Shown here in pieces: positions 1-7,674 of a stretch of 64,000 bases of DNA. The stretch spans positions 124,001 through 188,000 of the forward strand of contig JAITLV010000126.1 in NCBI GenBank assembly GCA_031277685.1, written 5' to 3'. Source of the DNA: Sphingobacterium sp. (GTDB lineage: Bacteria > Bacteroidota > Bacteroidia > Sphingobacteriales > Sphingobacteriaceae). How positions within the stretch are numbered: the stretch's first letter is position 1; every line of letters starts with the position of its first letter. The notes under the pieces were generated by a model. That model was not told where the DNA came from, made no database searches, and saw nothing but the letters and a program-made list of their open reading frames with translations. The position numbers and the translations under genes were made by a program.

Positions 1-1
1 A

Positions 2-232
2 ATATGCGGCATAAAAAGAGATTTAAATACCCATTTAGCACGCCATACATTTGCACACCTGATGTTAGAGGCTGGTGTTCCTTTGGAAGATGTGTCCAAA
101 ATGCTTGGCCATAAAGACCTCAGAACTACTAAACGTTATTGTCGGGTACAGAATTCAAGGGTCAGTGAAAACATGGAACTTGCCAGACAAAAATTATTCC
201 TTGAAACCGGTCAATTAAGAAAAGTCGGATAG
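2..232 (+). CDS. Tyrosine recombinase (integrase), C-terminal part only
   Basis: The reading frame is open from the left edge of the window to a TAG at 230-232, giving 76 residues of the catalytic C-terminal domain of a phage-integrase-family site-specific recombinase. Visible hallmarks are the HLARHTFA block (the H-x-x-R pair), LGHKDLRTTKRY (the second His and the nucleophile Tyr) and the usual short tail. The rest of the gene lies outside the window. Enzymes of this family excise and integrate ICEs by strand exchange between att sites. Its position at the end of a conjugation gene set suggests it is the element's own integrase, but no att site could be identified. Because the N-terminal arm-binding domain is missing, the subfamily cannot be assigned. 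Confidence 0.9.
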   Translation: MCGIKRDLNTHLARHTFAHLMLEAGVPLEDVSKMLGHKDLRTTKRYCRVQNSRVSENMELARQKLFLETGQLRKVG

Positions 233-247
233 TAAAATATTTAAACT

Positions 248-289
248 AAAAATCGGCATGCTCAAATGAATGGCATGCCGATTTTTTTT
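248..289 (+). terminator. Rho-independent terminator after the integrase
   Basis: Perfect stem with arms AAATCGGCATGC and GCATGCCGATTT around a short loop, followed by a run of eight T. It starts 16 bases after the integrase stop codon. Confidence 0.85.
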
Positions 290-313
290 GTCGTTTTTCA
301 AACAACACACAAA

Positions 314-343
314 GTTAGCCCCAGTTTCTGAAACGGGGCTAAC
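314..343. repeat. Inverted repeat, 9-bp perfect outer arms
   Basis: GTTAGCCCC at 314-322 pairs with GGGGCTAAC at 335-343, and an inner GTTT/AAAC stem extends it with one bulged A. No T tract follows. It lies between the integrase and the methyltransferase-like gene, where a recombination or regulatory site would be plausible, but the function is unknown. Confidence 0.5.
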
Positions 344-509
344 CTACAATAGCCCCCCCGATGGAGATTCTGTTTTTTCGCACCCCATAAACCGCTTTGC
401 TATTTATTACCTCAGCTGAAAAAACACCGGCAAGCCTGAATCCCCACCTTTCCCTTATTCATACTCTGGAGCTAAGGCAAGTGCATTGTTCACAAAAAAC
501 ATTGAAATT

Positions 510-1214
510 ATGCACAAGAAACTGTTTTCAGATTTTAAAAGCCTCGCGTCCCGTCTTTCCTACTCTGACGCACTAAATGTTATTATCAACAGCGTTTTAC
601 ATCCTGCTTGTATTAGGGCTCACCAGGATTTTAAGATACCTGATCCTATCGGATTTTACAAACTAACAGTGAAGGAATGCGAAATACTCAAAAGTATTTT
701 AATTGAAATAGGCGAACTTATGGAACGCGGCCATGAACCATTGGGAGACCTCTTTATGGAGTTTGTATCAAAGGGTAATAACGGCCAGTACTTCACCCCT
801 ATGGATATTTGTAGATTCATGCAACTACTCGTTTTTGGTGATTCCCAAGGAGAAAACCCAAAATCCGAAAATGTCCATGACCCTGCCTGCGGGTCTGGCA
901 GGATGCTACTGGCTGCAGCAGTAACAAATAAAAGCCTTCACTGTTATGGAACAGACGTCGACGATCAATGCTGCCGGATGGCTGCTGCAAATATGATTTT
1001 ACACAATCTTATTGCAGATATTACCTGCGGCAACGAATTAACTTTGACATATAGCCACGGATACCTGATTCGCAGGGAGCCTATATTTAAAATTCCAACT
1101 TTGCATATTGTAAAATATGTCAAGGACGAGACCGCAAAATCACAACCTGAAAAAATGATTCTTTCCACTCCCAAAAATGAACATGATAAATTGATACAAG
1201 GATCATTATTTTAA
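510..1214 (+). CDS. Solitary N-6 adenine methyltransferase-like protein without a recognisable NPP[FY] motif
   Basis: About 234 residues. The fold signature of type I (HsdM-like) N6-adenine methyltransferases is present: GQYFTPMDI at about residue 92, then the SAM-binding motif I DPACGSGRM at about residue 124, then an acidic residue in YGTDVDD that would bind the SAM ribose. The catalytic motif IV (NPPF or NPPY) normally follows within about 60-80 residues; none is visible, and the protein ends soon after. It is also far shorter than an HsdM subunit and has no HsdS or HsdR neighbour. Either it is a SAM-binding protein with another role or the catalytic half was lost. An ATG at 510 is preferred; a TTG at 486 would add eight residues. 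Isolated genes of this kind are frequent on Bacteroidota mobile elements (family knowledge). Confidence 0.75.
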   Translation: MHKKLFSDFKSLASRLSYSDALNVIINSVLHPACIRAHQDFKIPDPIGFYKLTVKECEILKSILIEIGELMERGHEPLGDLFMEFVSKGNNGQYFTPMDICRFMQLLVFGDSQGENPKSENVHDPACGSGRMLLAAAVTNKSLHCYGTDVDDQCCRMAAANMILHNLIADITCGNELTLTYSHGYLIRREPIFKIPTLHIVKYVKDETAKSQPEKMILSTPKNEHDKLIQGSLF

Positions 1215-1258
1215 ATAGAAAGAGTTAGGGTGCAAATGCACCCTAACTCTTTCTATTT
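1214..1258. terminator. Bidirectional terminator hairpin between convergent genes
   Basis: Near-perfect long stem, arms AAATAGAAAGAGTTAGGGTG and CACCCTAACTCTTTCTATTT, with A and T runs at the two bases so that it can act on both strands. It sits exactly between the convergent methyltransferase-like gene and the minus-strand accessory genes. Confidence 0.8.
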
Positions 1259-1264
1259 CCGTAA

Positions 1265-1474
1265 TTACTTCCAAATCCAATGCCAGGCATACATCTTCCA
1301 GTCCCGGATCTTTTTGCCCTTTTTGCCGCGCCACTTTATCCGTTGATAAAACTTGTAAAAATCTACGGCCATCTTCTCCGATGAATTATTTTGAGAGAAC
1401 CAGATTTTTACATGAAAAATATCCGGCGGAATATCTTTACCCCTTCCTTTGTTATTTTTTATAACTGACGGCAT
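1265..1474 (-). CDS. Small basic protein of unknown function
   Basis: 69 residues, very rich in Lys, Arg and Trp, with a C-terminal part like WKMYAWHWIWK and no signal peptide or membrane segment. I do not recognise the family. Its start codon overlaps the stop codon of the upstream HTH gene by one base, so the two are very likely co-transcribed and translationally coupled. The charge and the partnership with a DNA-binding protein make a nucleic-acid-related role plausible, which is inference only. Confidence 0.55.
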   Translation of the reverse strand: MPSVIKNNKGRGKDIPPDIFHVKIWFSQNNSSEKMAVDFYKFYQRIKWRGKKGKKIRDWKMYAWHWIWK

Positions 1475-1752
1475 TAGGGTTTGATGTTTTTATTCGCTTC
1501 TAACATGGCATTAATTTTATCACCATCGTAATACATTGTACCGCCAATCTTCTGAAAAGGAATCGTCTTTTGTTTTCTCATGGTCTGTAGTGTTCCGGGA
1601 CAAACGTTGAGCAACTTTCGCACCTCCCGTGATTTGATCCATCGTTTCTCAGCACCTTTGTTATTGCTTCTTATTAAGGTTTTCAATTCAAATAGTATTT
1701 CCTCCTTGAAAGCCCGCAAATGGGCTACTGTAATTAACTGTTTATCATCCAT
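1474..1752 (-). CDS. Excisionase-like helix-turn-helix protein
   Basis: 92 residues. The core KSREVRKLLNVCPGTLQTMR followed by IPFQKIGGTMYYDGDKI is the winged helix-turn-helix pattern of the MerR-like/excisionase group (HTH_17): a recognition helix and then a beta-hairpin wing with the G-x-x-Y-Y-D motif. A short coiled N-terminal segment precedes it. Proteins of this size and pattern occur next to integrases in Bacteroides conjugative transposons, where they bend DNA for excision or regulate it (family knowledge). Whether this one acts as Xis cannot be told from sequence. Confidence 0.75.
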   Translation of the reverse strand: MDDKQLITVAHLRAFKEEILFELKTLIRSNNKGAEKRWIKSREVRKLLNVCPGTLQTMRKQKTIPFQKIGGTMYYDGDKINAMLEANKNIKP

Positions 1753-1775
1753 TTTACTAATCTTTCATTATTAAA

Positions 1776-2087
1776 TCAAACATTACAACATAGTTCAAAC
1801 CTGCTCCCTCTGTGCTTACTCATAGAGGCCCGGTAAAAAAGGTAGCCGTATTCACATAATTCCCGAATTGCTTTCCGATAGGTCATCCTTCCGGAAATTT
1901 TTGCCTCCGGCATCACCTCCCAGGAAAACAGATAAATTGAATTTGTGCAGCCCCGTTTCAGCCAGATATTTAGTATTGCCATATAAACTGCAATATGAGC
2001 TGTACCGATCCGGGGATCGGAACTACACTTTTCAAAAAAGCGGTTCAAATGTATGGCTACCTGCACATTTTCAACTTCCATTTCCAC
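1776..2087 (-). CDS. Conserved ICE accessory protein, possible winged-helix fold
   Basis: 103 residues with no signal peptide. The segment GTAHIAVYMAILNIWLKRGC followed by ISGRMTYRKAIRELCEYGYL resembles the helix pattern of winged-helix replication or regulatory domains, in which a host gene for phage-like DnaD/RepA-type wings would show x-x-S-x-x-T-x-x-R-A-I-x-x-L. I do not recognise a named family. It lies 5 bases downstream of the 334-residue gene, in the same operon, and its own stop is about 23 bases from the excisionase-like gene. Confidence 0.55.
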   Translation of the reverse strand: MEMEVENVQVAIHLNRFFEKCSSDPRIGTAHIAVYMAILNIWLKRGCTNSIYLFSWEVMPEAKISGRMTYRKAIRELCEYGYLFYRASMSKHRGSRFELCCNV

Positions 2088-2092
2088 CCCTT

Positions 2093-3097
2093 TTATCCAA
2101 CACGCATTTTTACCGTTTGACTTTCCGTCACTTCTTCTACTTTAGATTTTTCTTTCAATGCGGCCTGGATTTGCTCCTGCCTTTTTGCAATGACTAGTGC
2201 CGGATGCTCCAGGCTATTATGAGTAGGGTTTGCTTCAATTTGCCGGATCGACTTTCCTACCTGTACCTGCAAAGATTCACCATCCCTTAATTTTTGGAGC
2301 AATTCATTCTTGAATTGGATATCCTCGATACCTTTTATCCCGGACTGCTCCAATAGTTTTTCGACAGAGAAGCCATAGGCTGCATTAAATACTTTTGGTC
2401 GTAAATTTCCTTCGGCATCTTTGTCATTGATATCAAGCATTACCCATCCTTGCTGCTTTTCAATCGCCCGGCCAGACAAAAGGTTATAGGCTTGCTTCAT
2501 TGTCAGGTCTACACCCGGAATACTGCTATACAAAAGCGATTGCTGCTGCTTACTATCCTGCACCTTTAAACTTGCCCTGACATCCCTAAGCTGATACTGA
2601 TCACTGCCATCTTTGCTGAACCAAAGCTCACAATTCATAGCAGACTTTTCATTAACCTGGAAAGTCACCGGAATTTTGAATTCCTGTTGATTGCTTTTTA
2701 TCCGGACAGCCAATTGCTCTTCCAGGCCAGTGAACCCTTTCTTTTTCAATATGCCGTTTAAGTGCTCTGCATTTACGACACGATCCAAAGCATGGACTTT
2801 ACTGGCTTTGTTCATTTCGTGGGACTTTATTAGTCGATAAGCCTTACGCTCAAACCAGTTTGGATAAAGAACCTTTTCGATTGCTCTTCTTTTCTCTCGA
2901 AGGATATTCAACTCCAACTGCTCGAACTTATTAGCAGTTGACCGGTATTTTATTTCCAGGCCTTCAAGGTGGTTCAGATAATCTTTTTGAAATTGCGAGC
3001 TTTTGATAATATCGTCCCCGAATTTAGATTGTGCTCGCTCCTGCCAGTTCTTCCAGTTCTGGTTCTCCTGTTCAAATCTTATTAAGCCTTCTTCCAT
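2093..3097 (-). CDS. Conjugative-transposon accessory protein (DUF3945-like region)
   Basis: 334 residues, soluble, without a signal peptide. The N-terminal 110 residues are strongly helical and charged (probable coiled coil). The middle contains repeat-like units, GFTGLEEQLAVRIKSNQQEF and KVFNAAYGFSVEKLLEQSGI, similar in style to the DUF3945/DUF4099 proteins found on Bacteroidota conjugative elements. The function of those families is unknown. It follows the 394-residue gene in the operon after 38 bases, and the two share the same flavour of Gln-Phe-rich beta units, so they may work together or derive from one longer protein. Confidence 0.55.
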   Translation of the reverse strand: MEEGLIRFEQENQNWKNWQERAQSKFGDDIIKSSQFQKDYLNHLEGLEIKYRSTANKFEQLELNILREKRRAIEKVLYPNWFERKAYRLIKSHEMNKASKVHALDRVVNAEHLNGILKKKGFTGLEEQLAVRIKSNQQEFKIPVTFQVNEKSAMNCELWFSKDGSDQYQLRDVRASLKVQDSKQQQSLLYSSIPGVDLTMKQAYNLLSGRAIEKQQGWVMLDINDKDAEGNLRPKVFNAAYGFSVEKLLEQSGIKGIEDIQFKNELLQKLRDGESLQVQVGKSIRQIEANPTHNSLEHPALVIAKRQEQIQAALKEKSKVEEVTESQTVKMRVG

Positions 3098-3135
3098 GTC
3101 GATTACAGTTTTGCGTATAAAAGGACGCTCAATCG

Positions 3136-4320
3136 TTATGCCCGGATGCCACGACTTTTTTTCTCTTCTGGAGCGTCTTGTTTGACCTCGTTTTTTTGCC
3201 CTTCCTTCTGATCCTGCTTATGATGTTCGAGAGCATCCAGCTCCATTTTCCGCTTTTCATGCAGGCTTATCGGTCTCATGTCTTTATCATAAGCATTGAT
3301 CGTATTAAACCGGGCATTGGCAACAAGATAAACCTGTTCCTGTGTGCCATTCAAAGCAACATATTTCGCGGATTGGATATTACCCCGCTTCAGGGATTCA
3401 CAGAGCCTTTGGAAATTTTCGTAATCCACATTTTCGGCAAGAGAAAGCGCTTTTACTTTTTGCTCGACATCGAGGCCGTATACTTTTTCCGTTTTAAAAT
3501 TCCCCTGTGCATCAGTCTTCGTAAAATCAATGTATTCCCAAGCTTCATACTTCCTGTTATTTTTAGGCTCTTTATAATCCACGAATGCAAAGGTTTTAAA
3601 TACGCCCCGGCCCTGCATCTGATTAAAGGCTTCTTTAAAGGTTATAGTAGGATTAATCTTCTCTTCCTTCTCTCCTGTAATAACGGTAACCATCCGGCTG
3701 AAACGATAATTCCGCTTTAAATCCTCTTTGTCTTGTTCCCGTAAAATGATATCATAATTATCGGGATAATACATGCCCGATTTAGATCTGGTACAATTAA
3801 TAACTGCTTCAGCGGTAACGCCCTTAAATTCCTGCTGAAATCCAATTGTAAAAATGTCCTGGCCTTCTGCCATTTTCATTTCCAGCTCATCATTGGAAAC
3901 TTTTCCCATACCTGAATATTTGAGCGTTTTCGCTAAGGGAGACAGGTCCTCTACTTTTTCATTTTCTATTTCCATAACTATCTTTTTTAAATCCTGTTTA
4001 TAATTATAATCCGAAATTATTTGTCCAACATTAAAGGGTAATGTTTTACCATGTTGCTCAACACCAGGGATAGCAAATGCCATCTCCATGTTGTTTAAGG
4101 CATTTAATACCGGCTCTAATGGGACGACTTTAGTATAATGATCACCGGTTGTCTTTTCATAAGATTCCATTAATGCATCAAACTCATTGTCGAAGGTTCT
4201 GATCGCCAGCAAGTCGAAATATTCGCTGCCGGTATCATAGCTAAGCAGGTACCGCCCTTCTTGCCTGCGAGCTTCTAAATAAGATGCAAGCCCGCCGGTA
4301 TCTTCCGCCCTGATCCTCAT
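3136..4320 (-). CDS. Conjugative-transposon accessory protein of unknown function
   Basis: 394 residues, soluble and acidic, with a Lys/Glu/Gln-rich low-complexity tail over the last 40 residues. It contains several related units built around Phe-Asn and Tyr-Pro motifs (for example GMYYPDNYDIILRE and TITFKEAFNQMQGRGVFKTF). These resemble the repeat units of DUF3945-type proteins, but the assignment is not secure. It begins at the last base of traN (one-base overlap), so it belongs to the tra operon, in the place where other CTnDOT-like elements carry TraO-TraQ. No catalytic motif is visible. Confidence 0.55.
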   Translation of the reverse strand: MRIRAEDTGGLASYLEARRQEGRYLLSYDTGSEYFDLLAIRTFDNEFDALMESYEKTTGDHYTKVVPLEPVLNALNNMEMAFAIPGVEQHGKTLPFNVGQIISDYNYKQDLKKIVMEIENEKVEDLSPLAKTLKYSGMGKVSNDELEMKMAEGQDIFTIGFQQEFKGVTAEAVINCTRSKSGMYYPDNYDIILREQDKEDLKRNYRFSRMVTVITGEKEEKINPTITFKEAFNQMQGRGVFKTFAFVDYKEPKNNRKYEAWEYIDFTKTDAQGNFKTEKVYGLDVEQKVKALSLAENVDYENFQRLCESLKRGNIQSAKYVALNGTQEQVYLVANARFNTINAYDKDMRPISLHEKRKMELDALEHHKQDQKEGQKNEVKQDAPEEKKSRGIRA

Positions 4321-5174
4321 TACTGGATACTTTGAGCGGTGATAATGGTCTTGTTTTTCACTTTTAACGAAAGGTGACGCCCACCGTTAGCCTCCATGAG
4401 CTCAATCATAAGCACTTTCTTATCCGGTATGGTAAACCTGGGAAGGGCAACGACGACCATTTGTTGGGAATTGCCCCGGATGAGCTCCACATTGCCTGCA
4501 AGCTGAACGGGAAGTTGTTCGACTTCTTGTTTTGCCGTTCGTTTGGCACTCTTGCTGTCCTTGATATAAAACCGGAACGTTTCAACGGGATAATCCACTT
4601 CAGAATTATTTTCCAAAGCAAACTGGAAATACAGCTTGTCGGCCTTATAATAAATTCCGGCGAGCGCCAGGTCGATATTGTATTTACTGTCCTTGATCCC
4701 CTTAATTAGCGGCTTTCGGGCTGCTATCTGTTCGGTAAGGTCATAGACCTTTGCCTCGTTGTCGCTTTTATAACTAAAGAGTGCGTCCGTGTTCGGATAA
4801 TTCATGCTGCTACCAAGCTTTATGTTCAAAGCCTGCGGGTTGTCGGTATAATTAAGCAAGTGGCTATGCAGCTTGCCATCGGCAGTTACAACAGTAAGGT
4901 TGGTTTCAGCAAAACCTTGCTTTGCAGCTTTCACCTGCAAAATATTTTCAACCCCTTTTGCCAGTTGCACCAATACATCTTTGCTGCCCTTATCTACACT
5001 CTTTATCGCATAGGGATAAATAATATTGGTGGTCTTTTCATAGCCAATAAAAATTCTCCCTGGCTGAATGCTGCTATTTTGGACATGCTCAATCGACTGT
5101 TGCCCCTGGACCTTTGCCGCAGTCATGATCGTTATCAATGAAATCCATACTGCACAAATCGTTTTCACTTTCAT
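4320..5174 (-). CDS. traN: Conjugative transposon protein TraN (VirB9-like)
   Basis: 284 residues with an N-terminal signal peptide ending near residue 24 (Val-Gln-Gly-Gln). The body is beta-rich, with the TraN-type segments IQPGRIFIGYEKTTNIIYPY near the N-terminus and LALAGIYYKADKLYFQFAL in the middle. The family (DUF4138) is the Bacteroidota counterpart of VirB9, the outer part of the type IV secretion core complex in the periplasm and outer membrane. It follows traM by 25 bases, the same order as in CTnDOT. The start at 5174 gives a clean lysine-containing signal peptide. Confidence 0.88.
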   Translation of the reverse strand: MKVKTICAVWISLITIMTAAKVQGQQSIEHVQNSSIQPGRIFIGYEKTTNIIYPYAIKSVDKGSKDVLVQLAKGVENILQVKAAKQGFAETNLTVVTADGKLHSHLLNYTDNPQALNIKLGSSMNYPNTDALFSYKSDNEAKVYDLTEQIAARKPLIKGIKDSKYNIDLALAGIYYKADKLYFQFALENNSEVDYPVETFRFYIKDSKSAKRTAKQEVEQLPVQLAGNVELIRGNSQQMVVVALPRFTIPDKKVLMIELMEANGGRHLSLKVKNKTIITAQSIQ

Positions 5175-5199
5175 CTTTGTTTATTTTTAAGTTATAAAT

Positions 5200-6501
5200 C
5201 TATTTGACCGCTTCTTTTTGCTTCTCATCTTTAAGCATTACTTTATATCCAGCCTTGACAGTAACCTTGATCAGCTTTACCTTTTTACTGAAAAGGCTTT
5301 TGGCCGCTTCCAGCCCTGCACCTGCAGCCTGAACCCCGATATTGTCGCTCATCGTTCCGAAGCTCAGATCTTGAATAGCACGATCGGTTGACTGTTTGGC
5401 AACATCCCTTGAAATAGCGCCTGGAATATAAATACCATCTATTCCATCTATATCCACCACGGCAAGAGCAACAGGGAATAGTGATTTTTTAAACCTTATC
5501 GAAGAGATTGAAATAACCAGGCGCTCGCCGCTGAGGGCAGCCGTGCCAAAGACAAAATTATCTTTTGGTATCAGCCGGCCATTTACATAAATATCATTGA
5601 GTAGCCGTAATTTGACGGTAGAGCCATTGACGATGGTCTGCGTTTCATGGATCACCGCATCGACGGTATTTTGATCTTCTGCCTGCTGCTCTTCGGAATC
5701 GAGCGCATAAAATCCGTTTACACCTGCTTTATCGTCCTGCCCTTCTTTTTTGTTTTTTGGGCTGGATTCAAGGAGTGAAAAAATCTCCTTTTCATTTGCT
5801 GCCGATACCGCATAAACACTTTCTTTATTTAACCTGGAGGCTTCTTGTAATTGTTGCTTTACCCGCTCAGGATTTTGTATGTCCATGATTTTATCCAGTA
5901 CGCCATTGATCTGATCCATTTCCGGATCGGTTTCACCACTGCCACCTTGCATTTGCTTCATTAATTGTTCCAGCCGGTCTACATCCTTACCATCCAAACC
6001 ACTATTGCCACTGAAACCTAATCGCTGTTCTGTTGCCGTCAATGGCGGTTCCGGCTGTGCCAGTGCATGATTAAGTTGCTCCAGCCGCTGATAGATCTTT
6101 GCTTCATTCGGGTCGTTGTAGCCGCTGCCACCATAAGGCGACGTGCGAAGCGCCGGATATCCCTTTGACGGGACCGTCATACCCTGGTAAGCGTTGCCGG
6201 AATCATACTGTTGCAAGGCAAAATTGGGATCACTTTTTTGTTGCTGCCTTTGCTGTGCAGAATCCTTTGCTGCCCGATCATAAAAGCTCAGTTTATCCAT
6301 GCCTTCATCCTCTCTGATCTGTGCATTGGGGACCGAGTTATTAATGCCTTTGTTTACTGGCTCCGCCGGCTTTGCATTTGTGGACTTCCCACCTCCCAAA
6401 GCCCAAAACATAAGGGTGAGAAAAGGAAGTACCAAGACCGGGAGCATGAGCAAAAACCTTTGCTTACGCTGCTCTGCGTTGAGTGCTTGTTTCGTGTTCA
6501 T
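5200..6501 (-). CDS. traM: Conjugative transposon protein TraM (VirB10-like)
   Basis: 433 residues. One membrane segment lies at about residues 15-36, after a basic cytoplasmic tail. A long, Gln/Pro/Asn-rich disordered periplasmic stretch follows, then a conserved C-terminal beta domain with KLRLLNDIYVNGRLIPKDNF and ISSIRFKKSLFPVALAVVDI. This layout is that of VirB10/TrbI proteins, which span from the inner membrane to the outer membrane channel and sense ATP use by the cytoplasmic ATPases. It lies 3 bases after traL and 25 bases before traN. Size and order match the TraM family. Confidence 0.9.
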   Translation of the reverse strand: MNTKQALNAEQRKQRFLLMLPVLVLPFLTLMFWALGGGKSTNAKPAEPVNKGINNSVPNAQIREDEGMDKLSFYDRAAKDSAQQRQQQKSDPNFALQQYDSGNAYQGMTVPSKGYPALRTSPYGGSGYNDPNEAKIYQRLEQLNHALAQPEPPLTATEQRLGFSGNSGLDGKDVDRLEQLMKQMQGGSGETDPEMDQINGVLDKIMDIQNPERVKQQLQEASRLNKESVYAVSAANEKEIFSLLESSPKNKKEGQDDKAGVNGFYALDSEEQQAEDQNTVDAVIHETQTIVNGSTVKLRLLNDIYVNGRLIPKDNFVFGTAALSGERLVISISSIRFKKSLFPVALAVVDIDGIDGIYIPGAISRDVAKQSTDRAIQDLSFGTMSDNIGVQAAGAGLEAAKSLFSKKVKLIKVTVKAGYKVMLKDEKQKEAVK

Positions 6502-6504
6502 ATT

Positions 6505-6972
6505 TTATCTGTTTTTGTAAAGCTGTTCCACCAGTTTTATACTATCCTGCAAACCGGGTCGAAGGCTAATGATATTATCGAGTTTAATTTTACCGTCTTT
6601 CGTCGCTGCAAGGCTATCAAGGTATCTGCGAACCCTTTTTATTCGTTTTAGGGCGCCATCTGTTGCAGAATCCGTAACTCCTGATTTTTGATGCTGCGTC
6701 ACTTTCGGCATTTTAATAGCACCTGCATCGGCAATCACCCGTGGATTTCTATCAAATCCACCGACGATCATGGAGAAACTTACTGCCGCCATTGCCATTA
6801 AGAAAATAATCATAAGCGCGCTTCGTAATTTCGGAGGGCATCTTTGCGACTGCCGGTTCATCCAGGTAGCCCAGATATGCTGCGCTTTAATGATATTTGC
6901 CGCTACCGACCTGGCTACCTTATTTCTTGCTTCACTATGATCTCTGATCTTTCTTTTATTTAGTTTTATCAT
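6505..6972 (-). CDS. traL: TraL-like membrane protein of the conjugation apparatus
   Basis: 155 residues, with a basic cytoplasmic N-terminus of about 48 residues, one hydrophobic membrane segment at about 51-70 (the IIFLMAMAAVSFSMIVGG region), and a charged periplasmic tail ending in a helical DSIKLVEQLYKN. The call rests mainly on position: it lies between traK and traM with 1- and 3-base gaps, exactly where traL is found in CTnDOT-like elements. It is longer than the roughly 90-residue TraL of Bacteroides. The molecular role of TraL in the channel is not known. Confidence 0.65.
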   Translation of the reverse strand: MIKLNKRKIRDHSEARNKVARSVAANIIKAQHIWATWMNRQSQRCPPKLRSALMIIFLMAMAAVSFSMIVGGFDRNPRVIADAGAIKMPKVTQHQKSGVTDSATDGALKRIKRVRRYLDSLAATKDGKIKLDNIISLRPGLQDSIKLVEQLYKNR

Positions 6973-6973
6973 A

Positions 6974-7591
6974 CTACCTAGTTTTAGTGCTTAAATCATC
7001 GTTCGCTATGGTCGTCCATTTCTCGATCAGGAAACCGTGAGCGTTGTTATCGCTCTGGTTCACAACACGCAGTTGCCCTTCTGTGATCAGGTTGCGTATT
7101 GTTATAGATGTTGGTCTTGTGATCTCCTGCCTACCATAGAACCGGAAAGTATAAGGTGCTGCATTTGTATTAACCAAAATGCTATCCACTGTAACCGTTT
7201 GGCTAACATTACCTGAGACAACATTGGAATAGTAATTGGATTCCCGGAGATTATCATAGGCTTGTTTTGCACTTTCATCAGCCAGGTAAAGCGCCTTTCT
7301 AATATTGGATTGATTGAATTTTTCATCCGGTGAAAGGGTAAAAAAGTACTGATGAAAGGTTTTTATGTGATCCCTGGCTTCTACAGGAATATTTTCTTTC
7401 CGATCTGCGGCATAAGCTTCCAAAGCTTTGCCATTGACAAGGACATAAATTTTACCTTGTGCCGTCTTAACCAGGTCCAAGCTTAGGTATGCAATACAGG
7501 CGGACAAAATCGTTAAGCCTACAATAATGATCAGGGCTAAACTTCTAATGCCTTTAAAGGCTGAATCTATATTTTTTGCTTTTCTGAACAT
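6974..7591 (-). CDS. traK: Conjugative transposon protein TraK (VirB8-like)
   Basis: 205 residues: a short cytoplasmic tail, one membrane anchor at about residues 16-36 and a periplasmic domain of the NTF2-like VirB8 type. Diagnostic TraK stretches include GKIYVLVNGKALEAYAADR and HIKTFHQYFFTLSPDEKF. VirB8 proteins are inner-membrane scaffold subunits that contact the core complex. The start overlaps the end of a small ORF whose own start overlaps the methyltransferase gene, so translation of traK may depend on ribosomes passing through that insertion. Confidence 0.88.
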   Translation of the reverse strand: MFRKAKNIDSAFKGIRSLALIIIVGLTILSACIAYLSLDLVKTAQGKIYVLVNGKALEAYAADRKENIPVEARDHIKTFHQYFFTLSPDEKFNQSNIRKALYLADESAKQAYDNLRESNYYSNVVSGNVSQTVTVDSILVNTNAAPYTFRFYGRQEITRPTSITIRNLITEGQLRVVNQSDNNAHGFLIEKWTTIANDDLSTKTR

Positions 7592-7674
7592 CTTCTCTCA
7601 TTTTCGTTATCACTGTTGCTCATGTTCTGTAATTGTTGATATAATTCATTAATAGCCTTTAATGACTTAGCCAT
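7567..7674 (-). CDS. Small ORF linking the methyltransferase gene to traK
   Basis: 35 residues beginning MAKSLKAINELYQQLQNM and ending in ERRCSEKQKI. Its ATG overlaps the methyltransferase stop codon (ATGGCTAA), and its own stop lies 25 bases inside traK in another frame. It is hydrophilic and helical, with no recognised family. The tight overlaps on both sides are typical of translational coupling. It may be a true small protein, or only a coupling device that keeps ribosomes on the message between the inserted gene and traK. Confidence 0.35.
   Translation of the reverse strand: MAKSLKAINELYQQLQNMSNSDNENERRCSEKQKI

Noticed and set aside
3178..3720. Plus-strand frame of 180 codons
   Set aside because: Fully antisense to the conjugative accessory gene at 3136-4320; hydrophobic shadow frame.
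6211..6651. Plus-strand frame of 146 codons
   Set aside because: Antisense to traL and traM with no independent signals.
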